DNA of 64,000 nucleotides, from positions 5,046,865 through 5,110,864 of the forward strand of contig CP137683.1 in the NCBI GenBank assembly GCA_037976565.1, given 5' to 3'. The translations under genes were made by a program, and so were the position numbers. Numbering within the stretch: position 1 is the stretch's first letter; every line of letters begins with the position of its first letter. The DNA is from Mesocentrotus franciscanus. Its lineage: Eukaryota > Echinodermata > Echinoidea > Camarodonta > Strongylocentrotidae. Below the pieces are notes generated by a model that saw nothing but the letters and a program-made list of their open reading frames with translations, was not told the DNA's origin and did not search any database. Below, piece by piece: positions 11,386 to 23,394 of the stretch.

Positions 11386-12567
11386 TTAGCTTTCCACACT
11401 TGTATCATGTTTATGCTATGAAACTCTTCGAAACCACAGGAATGGAGATGAAATGGGCTAAAAGAATATATCAAGGTCGTTAGTATACTAATGTTTATGA
11501 TCTAATATACAGAATCTTCTTTCTTATGAATGGATGGGTGGCCCCTCACGGTCTCACCACCCTTTCATGCTAAGCCGCTATACCTTTTCTCGTAAACCGA
11601 TCATGACAAGAATTCGATCGCGCCTCCCTACCCCTTTGATCCCCAAGATGGGATTCTACGACACCTCTACAAATGAGGTGCTCTTTGCGGAGTGAATAGT
11701 GGTTTATTATGTATTTTTATGATCGGAAATACCGGGGATGGTGACACGTCCTCTCCGATTCGGGGGAGCTTACTATCAAATTTCCCCCATGGTTTTGTTC
11801 TTTAATAACGCACCACCACCCCTCCCTAAAAAAAAGAAAGATTACCCTAAACCGACCGTGACTGAAGAGTAAAAATGAAATATCAAACATGTGATCACGT
11901 TTTTCTGTTTTCTTTTTGCTTGCTAGAGGGTTATCGAACATAAAGGCACCCCCAAAATATTTGATCATACATTTATTTTCTTGTCAACGCATTCCAAGAT
12001 AAACCCCTCATCTCCGCACATGCCTACGTATTTCATAATACTCAAATCTTTACATTCTCTGTTCTGTTCTGTTCACACGGGATCGGTATATTGTTAAACG
12101 TTTAGTTTGCGGCGAAAACAACAACACACATTAAGCGACGAAGGTTTGCACGGGAACGAAACAACGACTATTCAAAAATGTAAGGTACAATGCTGGAAAA
12201 TTAAGCAGCTATTGGAACTACAAGATGGCAAAAGTGAATTGTGTCCACACGGCAAATAACAATTAAATTCGGGTGAGGACCCTGAAAGCAAGATATAGAA
12301 TGTAGAATGATATTCTACTTCACATTTTATGAAGTCGGATATTGAACACAAATGAATACGAAGAAAATGAAAGAATTGTGAAATTCCATGATCAGAAGGC
12401 ATGGAGAATTGTCCACAAATGATGCCATCAAATTAAATATCGCCCTCTGGTGACAAGTTATTTCTTTAGCTTTAATTTCCTTATACCTTGCCTGATTTTG
12501 TTCAATTTTTCACTAATCTTATTCAAATCGTCTAAACTTTACAATAAAGGTAACTTAGGATGAAGGT

Positions 12568-13067
12568 NNNNNNNNNNNNNNNNNNNNNNNNNNNNNNNNN
12601 NNNNNNNNNNNNNNNNNNNNNNNNNNNNNNNNNNNNNNNNNNNNNNNNNNNNNNNNNNNNNNNNNNNNNNNNNNNNNNNNNNNNNNNNNNNNNNNNNNNN
12701 NNNNNNNNNNNNNNNNNNNNNNNNNNNNNNNNNNNNNNNNNNNNNNNNNNNNNNNNNNNNNNNNNNNNNNNNNNNNNNNNNNNNNNNNNNNNNNNNNNNN
12801 NNNNNNNNNNNNNNNNNNNNNNNNNNNNNNNNNNNNNNNNNNNNNNNNNNNNNNNNNNNNNNNNNNNNNNNNNNNNNNNNNNNNNNNNNNNNNNNNNNNN
12901 NNNNNNNNNNNNNNNNNNNNNNNNNNNNNNNNNNNNNNNNNNNNNNNNNNNNNNNNNNNNNNNNNNNNNNNNNNNNNNNNNNNNNNNNNNNNNNNNNNNN
13001 NNNNNNNNNNNNNNNNNNNNNNNNNNNNNNNNNNNNNNNNNNNNNNNNNNNNNNNNNNNNNNNNNNN
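12568..13067. other. Scaffold gap, exactly 500 N
   Basis: The run of N is exactly 500 long, a conventional placeholder rather than a measured size. It begins at the last base of the left inverted-repeat arm, so the sequence join here rests on scaffolding, not on read overlap. Confidence 1.
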
Positions 13068-13135
13068 TGATCAGGGATACCGATGAAATTGCACTCACGT
13101 TGATGTTTTCACGACGACGGGGATTCACGGAATTC

Positions 13136-13384
13136 ATAGGGACTTTTAGATTTGCACGTCGACATAGTGGACTGCAACGTGTGACGTCCTTATAAGTGCC
13201 TTAACACAAGTCACACGCGGCAGTCCACGCTCTCGTCGTCTAAATCTAAAAGTCCCTATCCCCGACTCCCGTCGTGTGATTTGGAAGGGAACGTGGGCCC
13301 AGAAGCTCGCGCATGCGCATGGGATAAATATGACGTCACACGTTGCAGTCCACTATGTTGACGTGCAAATCTAAAAGTCCCTAT
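13136..13384. repeat. Foldback element with 53-bp inverted arms and a third internal arm
   Basis: The left arm 13136-13188 (ATAGGGACTTTTAGATTTGC at its start) and the right arm 13332-13384 are reverse complements with one mismatch. A third, diverged copy in right-arm orientation lies inside at 13211-13259, ending TAAATCTAAAAGTCCCTAT. Ends of the type AGGGAC...GTCCCT suggest a non-autonomous DNA transposon. A TA flanks each end, but the ends are themselves palindromic, so a target duplication cannot be proved. Confidence 0.7.
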
Positions 13385-16352
13385 TCACTGGTACTGGACG
13401 GTGGTATTTGCGAGCATTTGCTGAGACATTAGATCTTTTGTACGCAGGCAGGCAGTGGGCGTGGCAGGTTGCGAGCCATCCAGGTTGTATCTGTCGATGG
13501 CGCTTGTGATGGAAAATCATATTTTGCAGGCAAACGGCTGGCTTTCGCGAAATACGAACCCGGCGAGGCTCAGCTCCGGCACCTGGGCACACGTTCCCCT
13601 TAAGGGGGCGTTCCGGGGAGCGGCGGCAAAAAAGTTGATGTCGTCCAAAGGCCCAAAAACCTTACGCTATTACTATATATAGAGATTTAAGCGAGGTACA
13701 TGTAGAAAATAAAGAGCAAGAACACCCAAGCCTCCCACCCCCAAAAAAAGAAACATAGGGTAGGGATATTCTTTTGAACCGCGCCTGCCATTGAGACTAT
13801 AAATTTACACACACCTGATGCCCAGACAATAGCGACAATGATATAAACATGATAAGCAAGGCTTAAACAATACTAAAGTTGTGTCATTATTACAGTTTAA
13901 ATTGAGAAACAGATTCCATAACCATGTAAATAATCACTTGTAATGACACTGCTTCAGTAACATGTTAGTTTGGTTATGTTTTCCTTCAACTTGTGCTAAG
14001 TCAACCATGCAACATAATAATGCATTCAAGGTCAACAGGGTGTCAAGAGATCATTAACCAGTCCGGTAATGAAATTGTGTGCATTTGTTATCTCGTCCAC
14101 GTGATCTTGAATAATATACATTGATATTAAAGCACCTCTGCACTAGTTTGGCCAGGAGGGATTAGAGGGATTAGCGTGGTCACTGACAGGTGGTTATCTC
14201 ATCAACTCAACTCTCAATTAACATAAGAAAAAGAGGATCATGGGGGACCAACGGGCACCGCTTAGGCATTGTTTTTTTATATAGAGGGAGCAAGTAGTAC
14301 AGTGGGGCTTTAATCAATTTAAAGTTCTCAGAGTTATGTTTAATGCATTATACAAAAAAGTGATAAAATATGATCCCTTTAGCGACTCATTTTTTTTACT
14401 GATTTAACCCCACACCCAAAAAAAAAAAAAAAAAAAAGAAGATAATGTACTGATCCTTTTCATTCAGTAAATAAACCTGACAAATGTGTATGCATGAGTC
14501 AAAAAAATGATACCATAACTAATGAATCTATGGTATTTGATAAAAGTATGATAAATTAACGAGGTGATTTATTATTCTTGAAAAAAGGAGATAATTTTGC
14601 AAAAGCAAAGATTATATAAATGTTGTATTGTAGACTGCAAATTGCTACCTTTAATTTAATTCATGCTAAATCTCATTTCATCATCAATTGCATTTCTATA
14701 CCAGAAGTAGTAGTAGTAGTAGCATGGACCTGCTACGTGTTTCACAAACCATCCTTTACATTTTAGCCCAAAGTTTGTATTGTCGGATTGTATCTCGGTA
14801 GGGGGAAAATGGGAAAAGAAAAGAGAGAAAAAAAAAGCGGTAGCATAAGAGAGGGAGAGAGAGAGGGGGATATAAAGAGAGAAAGAGAGAGATAGGGAAT
14901 ACGAGAAAGAGAGGAGAAGGTACACCGACAGAGACTGAGAAGGAGGGACAGAGAAGGGCAATACGCAGACAGACAGAGAATGCAAGAGAGAGAGAGATAG
15001 AGAGATAGAAAGAGAGTAAAAGAGAGAGGAAAGAGAGATGAGTAAACTGACATAAGTCATGCAATTTATATCAAGGCATCAAGTAATACAAACTCTGAAG
15101 CCTATGGGATGAATTATGTGCATTATTTTGTATGGAAGCTTAGCATAATTCAGGAAAGGTATTTCCCCTGCTGTTGGGAATTTATGGGCAAAATGATAAA
15201 GTTCCTCGGGAGATTCTTAAGATGAAGATACTTCCCTGGAAGATGTGGAGATAATATATATTTCCAATCGGCCAGCCTGCTCTTCAGGGAATAGAGGAGG
15301 GGAGTTCGGCTTTACGACATCCTCTTATACCTAACAAGTGAGGTTCGACACTCGGGCGGAGTCGTCCTTTTATAATCACTTCCGTGTCTCCTCTTTCACT
15401 AGAAAGAAAATCACTGTAAACAGGAGTCGAATCCGGAAGTGTCTAAAAGGGGAAAGGTGCCCGATATCATAATTCAGTCGTATTTTATTTCGTGATGATC
15501 AATGAGATGAAATATCTTGAAAATCGTGAAAAATGCTCCCACAGCGTAAACGTCTAGCTAGGTCAGATGGACTGGAAATGTAATTATTTCGAAGCGTGGA
15601 CAAAAATGACCGATTGATGAATGAAAGTAGTAAATGTGCATGTTTCAAAATATATCATTAAGGTACGTTTGATTCACTAGACTTTCAATCCTAAGGTTGG
15701 GAAGATGAATTCAACACATAGACTATAAAGGCAGGCTTGTAGAATTCTACATTTATAAAAGCTAGGACACACATAGTGAGGGTGATCATGATTTCCCCCA
15801 AATTTCTTTGGATTACTATCTTTTAATTGGACTTAATCACTCGGAGGACTTTGTGAGCTTTATTGAACATTTTGAAATTTGAACAATTTTCAGTGAGTAA
15901 CATTTGAAGGAGATTTGGACAACTTGATTACTATATACCTCATTACACTGAGAACTGTGTAGTCCCATGTACTCCTGTCTGCATACAACTGGATCGGTCA
16001 CATAGCGATTATCCCATGAAAGGTAACTTTGATACATTGAACTTAACATCGCTTTAAACGATGAATATGTTATAACATTTAAGAGTTTTACTCTACTGGA
16101 ATGTATCATTTCATGTAACGAGGCATATTTAATCCGTTATGACCAGCTATATATTCATCTTGGTGGAAACTGGATAATAACCTGTTATTCTTGTATTGCT
16201 ACATTATCACACTTTATTGATAGTAGGTCCCATATATTCTTTTGATCCTGAACTTGAATATGCGTTTCTGATTGAAATACAATGTACCAGACAGACTTAT
16301 AATCAATATGAAACCAAACATATTTTGATTATATTGCCATCATACATTCAAA
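13385..16352. other. Non-genic region with simple repeats
   Basis: An A-run at 14418-14437, a (CTA)n-like patch near 14706-14723 and a long purine (GA)n tract at 14815-15045 account for the larger open frames. A B-box-like GAGGTTCGACACTCGG near 15340 could be a SINE scrap. I see no coherent gene. Confidence 0.5.
14815..15045. repeat. (GA)n purine tract
   Basis: About 230 nt of degenerate GAGA, GAAA and GACAGA. The minus-strand Ser/Leu-rich open frames across it are low-complexity artefacts. Confidence 0.9.
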
Positions 16353-16790
16353 ATGGCGAGCCCCCTCGCCACAACCAGATCGAAAGCTAAAGCCAAATTA
16401 GATCAAAAAGAACAAAAGGTTGAGACCACGCTCATTCAAGCAGTGAAGGATTACCTAAAAAGCGACGCCTTTTTCAAAGCAGTTGATTCAGCAGTGGAAA
16501 AGGCAATCGACAGACAATTGAAAAAGTTATTTGAGCGGATTGAGGGATTGGAGGAAAGTAATACTGCTACAACAGAACGACTAGAGAACAACGAAGAGGA
16601 ATAATGGACTTAGAAGCCAACGTCCAGGCCAGAGAAAAGAAATCGAGCAATTGAATAGCCCGATCTCCACCCAAGCAACCAGTCTCAACAACCTCCAACT
16701 TACTGTGAATGACATGGAGCAGTATTCAAGAAGAAACTGCCTAAAGATAAGCTTGAGTATTGGTAATGGTGAAACAAACCATTGAAACAG
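16353..16790 (+). pseudogene. Non-LTR retrotransposon ORF1 fragment
   Basis: ATG at 16353 opens an 83-codon frame beginning MASPLATTRSKAKAKLDQKE. It is charged and heptad-like (KKLFERIEGLEES), typical of the coiled-coil N-terminus of LINE ORF1 proteins. The frame stops at 16602-16604, but the reading continues in other frames: MDLEANVQAREKK, then EIEQLNSPI, then NDMEQYSRRNCLKI. The last is a hallmark of LINE ORF1 proteins just before the RNA-binding domain. ORF1p is normally the nucleic-acid-binding particle protein of the element. At least two frame disruptions and a stop near 16785 make this dead, and no ORF2 follows. Confidence 0.8.
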
Positions 16791-17504
16791 TTTCTCTTCA
16801 AATTCACACTGATTGTTAAGCAGTAAAAATAAATGCCTCTTGCTAAAGGAATTTGAACGAAATTGTGTAATTGCGGAGAAAAGAGCAAAATAAACGTTGA
16901 ATTTTTCATCGGTCGGGTTAGTCCCAAACCGAATTCAAAATTACTGATATGTCTGTTTGGCTCCTCTTTGGGCAAGAACCCGACATCATCCTCTCTGTGG
17001 GCGATTCATTCGAGCCAAACCCACACTACACAAGCAAGCGAAAACGCTCTACTGAAAACTTCTGCTTACAATCAGCCGGTTGTGTTTAGTTACATTTCTT
17101 CAGCTAGCGCACCGCACATGTGACGAGGAGTTCTCTCGTGTACCAATAAATCAACGCATGCGCTCATTTCTTATCATCAAAATACTCCACAAAATAGTAA
17201 ACAGCCTCATACTAGTAGCTTTCTGTGGAATAAAGAAATTACATGTACAACGATCTACGCTATACCAATACGTGACGATACACAAGTCCAGATTCCCCCT
17301 CCCTCTTACACTTACAAAATCGCGCGCTCCACGGGTAGAGATAAATCACACACGTGCAGAGAAGGGTCAAAAGTTCGCATGAATAATATTCTGACGTAAT
17401 ACTCATGCCCTAATAAGTAAGTAAGACCGTTGTGCGTGTGTGTGTTGAAACTAGGGAGGCGAGCTGTAAAAGGTCGAGAGTTCACTTACATGTTTATATA
17501 ATTA
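16791..17504. other. Unassigned sequence
   Basis: Short frames on both strands only. Nothing recognised before the Helitron terminus at 17505. Confidence 0.35.
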
Positions 17505-17591
17505 CTAGCAGGGCCCGTGGAAAATCCACGGGATTCTAGGGAGGGTGGGAGGGGGTTGTAAATACTTTAAAATAGATATGTGCTATCGATT

Positions 17592-18006
17592 TTTTTTTTT
17601 TTTTTTGATAATAATTTTTTAATTATAATTTTTATTATATTAAAAAAAAAAGATATTTCTGTGCTAGATGATATTATTTTTCTTCATTGTATATGCCTAC
17701 TTTTTATCATTTTAAATTTTTTCTTCTTCTTTTCATTAATATTTTACTCGTTAGAATACCAACCTTTTGTTTGCTGTCCCATCATGTATCGTTTTGAATT
17801 TTTAATTTTTATCAGAATTATGTAATAAAACTTGAAAACTGGAAGAAAACATTGAAATCAATTATTTGTAATCAAAATTGATGCAGTTATTTTAGACTTT
17901 ACCTTCGTTTTAATTTTCGTTATTTACGATTATTATTGTCGTCACTTCGTTCCTATTATTCTCACTATCCCTTTCCCGGATCCTCACTCTCGTTATCTAT
18001 ACGAAT
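17592..18006. repeat. AT-rich Helitron body
   Basis: T- and AT-rich sequence shared with 26430-26800 in the second Helitron, for example CCTTTTGTTTGCTGTCCCAT and CACTCTCGTTATCTATACGA in both. It is non-coding. Confidence 0.75.
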
Positions 18007-18119
18007 CAAGGGCGTCATTGCAATCCGAGTTTGAGCATGGGGGGACACAATTACATGTCACTCTCTCTCTCTAGTTACGCTGTTTCACGGCATGTACTTT
18101 CATTGGTGACCGGTTCATT

Positions 18120-18279
18120 TATTGTCTTTTTCATCTTTGACGTTTCATTACATTTTTAGAGAAAGAAGACGATCGGTTGTACGGTTCTCGACTCTTAATC
18201 TTTGTCTGAATTCAGTTTCCCACCTCCCGCGCGTAAGTTTTGACGTTTCATAATTATTAGAGAAAGAAGACGATTCGTT
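18120..18279. repeat. Roughly 112-bp tandem array, left part
   Basis: About one and a half units of the array whose remaining copies lie at 24255-24790. Each unit contains CTCGACTCTTAAT, TGTCTGAATTCAGTTTCC, CGCGCG, TTTGACGTTTCATTA and AGAGAAAGAAGACGATTCGT. The array is interrupted after GATTCGTT by the 5,975-bp element. Confidence 0.8.
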
Positions 18280-18399
18280 CCCAGATAACAATACGGCGTT
18301 GGGCCAACGTCGGCCACGGTCGGCACGGTCGCAGTCGGCAAGCTAACGTTGGCTGAACGTTGGGCAATCGTCACTTTTTTTTTCACTGATAAACGGTGG

Positions 18400-19560
18400 A
18401 TATTGGTTGGCTTTTCGACGTTGGGCCAATGTTGGCTGAACGTTGGTCCATTGTCGCCATTTTTACTGATAAGTGGTGCATTTTGGTTGGCTATTCGACG
18501 TTGGGCCAATGTTGGCTAAACGTTGGTCTATCGTCTCAATTTTTACTGATAAATGGTGGTTTTGGGTTGGCTATGCGACGTTGGGCCAATGTTGGCTAGA
18601 CGTTGGTCTATCGTCTCAATTTTTACTGATAAATGGTGGTTTTGGGTTGGCTATTCGACGTTGGGCTAACGTTGGCTCAATGTTGGTCCATCGTCTCAAT
18701 TTGTACTCATCAATGGTGGATTTTGGTTGGCTATTCGACGTTGGGCTAACGTTGGCTAAACGTTGGTCCATCGACTCAATTTGTACTGATAAATGGTGCA
18801 TTTTGGTTGGCTATTCGACGTTGGGCCAATGTTGGCTAAACGTTGGTCTATCGTCTCAATTTTTACTGATAAATGGTGGTTTTGGGTTGGCTATTCGACG
18901 TTGGGCTAACGTTGGCTCAATGTTGGTCCATCGTCTCAATTTGTACTCATAAATGGTGGATTTTGGTTGGCTATTCGACGTTGGGCTAACGTTGGCTAAA
19001 CGTTGGTCCATCGACTCAATTTGTACTGATAAATGGTGCATTTTGGTTGGCTATTCGACGTTGGCTAAACGTTGGTCTATCGTCTCAACTTTTACTGATA
19101 AATGGTGGATTTTGGTTGGCTATTCGACGTCGGGCTAACGTTGGCTAAACGTTGGTCTATCGTCTCAATATTACTGATAAATGGTTGTTTTTGGCTGGCT
19201 ATTCGACGTTGGGCTAACGTTGGCTCAATGTTGGTCCATCGTCTCAATCTTTACTGATAAATGGTTGTTTTGGGCTGGCTATTCGACGTTGGGCTAACGT
19301 TGGCTCAATGTTGGTCCATCGTCGCCATTTTTACTGATAAATGTTGGTTATTGGTTGGCTATATTCGACGTTGGGCCAATGTTAGCTGAACGTTGGTCCA
19401 TCATATCCATTTCTACTGATGGTGGCTAATTGGTTGGCTATATGCGACGATCGATGGCCCAACGCTGGCTGAACGTTGTTCCATCGACGTCTCCATCTTT
19501 ACGGATAAATAGTGCATGGATATTGGTTGGCTTAAGACGTTGGGCCAACGTAACAAATAC
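18400..19560. repeat. Left subterminal array, 80-bp monomer, 240-bp higher-order unit
   Basis: CTATTCGACG (or a close variant) recurs at 18491, 18571, 18651, 18731, 18811, 18891, 18971 and 19051, an exact 80-bp period. It continues with small indels at 19120, 19199, 19279 and 19359. Each monomer has three ACGTTGG-type motifs (CGACGTTGGGCCAATGTTGG, then ACGTTGGTC) and a spacer ACTGATAAATGGTGG. 18661-18780 is almost identical to 18901-19020, giving a three-monomer, 240-bp higher-order repeat. Because 240 is divisible by 3, a repeated 159-codon open frame appears (18473-18952). That is a by-product, not a gene. Confidence 0.95.
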
Positions 19561-22500
19561 GACCTAGTACCTACATCCGAGTAAGAAATTGCATGCGCGC
19601 GCATGCCCATGTGGTCATCGTCAGCCATTTCCTGTCAATTTGTCTGGATCAGTTGCCTGTGAGTAACGTACCTACTGTCACTAATATGTAGTGAAGAAAT
19701 ATATATTTCTACTAGTTTTTAATAGTCTTATTATGAGACTACCAGCATCTTGGTGCCTGATGTTTACTTTAAGATTATACTCCGAGTCACGAAGACAGGA
19801 AGTTCTTTGTTCTCTCCAACCACGTGTTCTGGCAGGAGCAGACTCCAGTCATTTTGAATGTCGAAGTGATGCAGTAAGGTCCGAATTACAACATTGCAGC
19901 AAAAAATTCTAAGTAATTTTGTGGAACAAAGTACAGGCCCAATTCGGTAAGAATACAATATATCCATTTCTATATTATGTTACTTGATATAATACTATAG
20001 AATGCAATTAGGATGTATCTTAATATAATTTCAGTTAAGTTTGGTAGAATTTTATATGAGTTTCGTAAAGATGATACTAGATGTTGTACCTTTTAGGAGT
20101 ACACAAAGAGATGAGTGTGTATACGTAGAAAAGCTGATTTTTTGTCTTTGTCAGCAGAAATTACAGTACATTTTAGTGTATTTTGAAGTAGCAAATATTC
20201 TGCAACGATGTAGATGATTACTTGTTTATTATATATAGCTCATGTGAAATTAAGATCAAAAGTAAGTAGGAGAGAAACAGTTTTTCTTTGTTACTTATTT
20301 ATAAGCGTAGGAACCGTAGGAATGGACTGCGTCGGAATGTGGCCCTGTTCACACTCATAATCATGTTTGCTTGCATGTGTGTACTGTTTATATAGTTTAC
20401 TGCAGTTTCAATGCAGGGTGTGTTCACATAGAGATTTAATCCAGTTTAACTTTAATCTCGAGTCATGTCATATAGATAATATATAGGCCTATTAACGTGT
20501 AGTACCCCTACCTCCTCCAGAACACCATCAACAGCACCAAGGACCCCCTCGACCTCGAGGACCTCGACCCCATGGACTCTAACGACCCCATCAACCTCCA
20601 GAACACTGTCGACCCCAACAGCCCCAACGACCCCATCGACCTCAACATTCAGAAATATGGGTATGTCATTTGGCATTTTATTCACTTTGTTTTTTAATAG
20701 TTATACATGTAGACAGGATAGATAATGCACTTTTTATTATTCCTTATAGTGGTGCCCTGCACACAAAGTTACAAATGTACTGGATCAATGTACGTTTATG
20801 TATGACATAGGATGTAAGTATTTTTCCTCATTATATTGAGTAACTGCAATGTGATCACTTACAAAACTTTTCAACTAAAAAAATCATGAAATAGTGCTTA
20901 TAGCTGTATTTTTTGGGGAAAATTCTGAATGCAGGGTGCCACAAAGAACAAAACGCAGTTAATTGATCTGTTTCTTGTATAAGCAACTATATAACGCTAT
21001 ATATTTGTGTTTTTGTTTTTATTTTAAAGCCTCTCTCAAGTATTGGGAGCCTCAAATTTCACTTCAAATTTATAATGATGTGAAAGAGGATGTCATTAAA
21101 CACTGCACTCTTCTGCAAACATTTCCCTAAAATGTGTTTGTAGACGAATATTGATAAAAGAATACAAACGTTAATACTAACTTAGGGTTTTGTGTTGTAT
21201 GCAGAAAACCCAAATTGTGTATTCTTTCATCCATATTCTTCTTTAAACACATATTTTGGGGAAAATTCTATTTGCAGAAGTGCCCGGTTGCTAATAACAT
21301 CCTCTTTCACATCATACCATTTAAGTGAGATTGTGACATCTATTCTTTGGCTAATTTTGGGATCCCAACACTTAAGAGGGGCCTTAAACTGTTATCAATC
21401 AAACATCTTAACACTGAGCAAGCAAATACTTTATATTGACTCATCACTGCCATTTTACTTAAAGTGAATATTTTCTTTGTTAAGAAGAGTGCTTGATGCC
21501 GTATTCGAATTAAACAAAACAAAAATAAAAGAAATCCATTCCTTTCTCATTTCCATACTACTGGTTAATTTGCTCTAAAATTTGAACAAAGTTATTTTCA
21601 TGACAAAGTACTTCTAAGTTCTATCCATGAAATTTCATCAAAATTAGGGAGGATGTGCCAATCAGGACTACTTTCTTTGAATGCCGTACTATTTGATTAA
21701 TATCGTACTATTTCTAGGTGATGTTTCCATGATCTGGTTTTAAATCTTGTTTGGTTTCTTTCTTCTTTTTTTCTGCCACAGATGCCGAAGTTGTACCACC
21801 ACAAGCTAGTCAAGATTTTGATTCCGACTAACCCATTCTTTAAAGGTCGACTGCCTTGGGAAATTTTAAGCTATTATGTCTTGTATCGAGACATTTTTTA
21901 AGCAAGATAATAACAATTGTTTCATAAATAAACGCCTCCTTATATTGTTTACAAATTTTTGAAAAGCTCTCCAATTTTCACCAATGGCCAAATTTGAAAA
22001 AGAGAGCCGTACCATGAGCCAAAGAAGGTCGTAATTGATTTGAATGCCTGTATAATGTGTCAACTAAATGCATGCTATAACGAATTCCAAAGGTAAGAAA
22101 ACAATATTTCATATATCTAAGTGACTGAATGTTTTTTCGTACAACCTTTTTCTTAATTTTAAAGAAATATTGAAAGTGTTATATTAGAGTAAAGAAACTT
22201 GTGTTTTGTCCCTTTTCAAGCTCTTCTATTTCTTTTCTTCTCTTTCAAATTTCCACTCTTCTAATATAAACATTTAGCAATTGCTTCACTTCACACATTC
22301 AAGCAATGTATCCCTCCTGTCCTGGAAAAAAAGGTTTATAGATGTGTTAACAATAGATTTGGTGACAAAATGTATCAGCATCTCTGAAATGCCAAAGCAA
22401 CAAAAATGTTGGCAATTTCTCTGAATTTTATTTTATTTTTTATGAAAACTTGTTTACATTAATTGCCTAGTTCCTGATACACAAATGGTGAACACTTATT

Positions 22501-22880
22501 GATTTCTTTATATTTTGTGTTGTACATATGTAGAGGAATCCTCCTGAAACAAGGACATTGGAACCACCCAGCAGTGTAGGGAATCTTGTCATAAACAATG
22601 GTGTTCGTCTGCCAGAAAGTATTTTTTTGTTTTACTCGGGAAGTAGTGAGGATTGTTTATAATATTCGTACAATGTATGTCAGTATGTAAGCGACACTTC
22701 ATTTTATAACAGCTCATATCGTCCTAGCATTCATTGACAGTATATTATGACATAGTGAGATACCTTGAACTTGAAACTATGATTACATCTTTTTTGTTCT
22801 CAAACGAAAGTACCAAAGAAAAATGTACAAGAATTGTATTCATATTTACAACAGTTTGTTTATTACACATAAAATAAAGT
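19561..22880 (+). other. Interior of the 5,975-bp element, exon-like segments
   Basis: No protein family is recognised. Splice-like signals on the plus strand include donor GTGAGT at 19660 and a segment ending ATATGG with donor GTATGT at 20661. That segment has an open frame rich in Asp/Asn/Pro (containing DPLDLEDLDPMDSNDPINL) made of imperfect repeats. There is an acceptor TTTTTCTGCCACAG ending at 21780, with a downstream frame that would read DAEVVPPQASQDFDSD then stop. Other signals are donor AAAG/GTAAGA at 22093 and an acceptor at 22533, followed by a 42-codon frame starting NPPETRTLEPPSSVGNL. AATAAA lies at about 22873. Together they resemble a small intron-containing transcription unit. 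Phase between the segments is consistent only for one of the possible frame choices, so this is tentative. Confidence 0.3.
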
Positions 22881-23394
22881 ATGTTTTATCACAAAATCAG
22901 TTTATTTTCCTTGTTCTTTTTTTGCAAGGGGGATGTATTCAGAGCAAATCCTAAAAAGTAGACGGTGAACTTTTCATTGAAATTGGACAAATAAGTTATT
23001 ATCAAGTTTTGATAGTGATTAAATTATTAAAATGTACCAGAAAATAGACATGACGAAATTAAAATAACATGTCCACTTGCTGCAATATTGTTATTATACA
23101 TATGTTCCAGAGGGATGAACTTTTTTTAATTACTGTCCGATTTTGATGAAATTGTTACTATTTCATTTTATTGAATTTGCTCTGTTTATTTATTTAACCC
23201 AATCTTAAATTACCTGGCCTTTTCCTTGTCACGTTGTGATGCATGTGTTTGAATGAATGTACATGTCCGATGTAGTATGATCTTGACGATGTTTTTATGA
23301 ACGGATGACTGATGTTGGTGTGAATATGTTGTTGAGTTGGTGTTGGTAATGTCAGAAGGATGTTGGCATGAACTCGAAAGGGGTAGGTACAACG
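22881..23394. other. AT-rich spacer before the right array
   Basis: Non-coding, grading from about 23280 into diverged GATGTTGG and TGTTGGTGT sequence that resembles the array monomers. It is probably old array sequence. Confidence 0.4.

Larger units (their letters stand above)
9751..12567. repeat. Left arm of a 2.8-kb near-identical inverted repeat
   Basis: 9751-12567 is the reverse complement of 61196-64000 along its whole length. The right arm runs off the window end, and the left arm stops exactly where the 500-N gap begins. Differences I found are tiny. There is one 3-nt indel (near 9863, ATT absent in the other copy). Several single-base changes lie in homopolymers: the A-run near 11829, a C-run in ACCACCCC near 11820, the T-run near 11915 and the G/C-run near 11953. 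In the SLC6 gene this is the intron between TM2 and TM3. Two SINEs lie inside it. Confidence 0.95.

Noticed and set aside
12532..13195. Two 200-codon frames on opposite strands
   Set aside because: They consist almost entirely of the 500-N gap.
14656..15064. Ser/Leu-rich frames on the minus strand, membrane-protein-like
   Set aside because: They are the complement of a (GA)n tract. All three frames are open for the same trivial reason.
18473..18952. 159-codon open frame with repeated GWLFDVGP motif
   Set aside because: It is the translation of the 80-bp tandem monomer. Three monomers equal 240 bp, a multiple of three, so an open frame repeats automatically. Opposite-strand frames of similar length exist.
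20452..20685. Gly/Val/Glu-rich minus-strand frame
   Set aside because: Shadow of the repetitive GACCCCATCAACCTC-type plus-strand segment. The plus strand has the splice-like donor.
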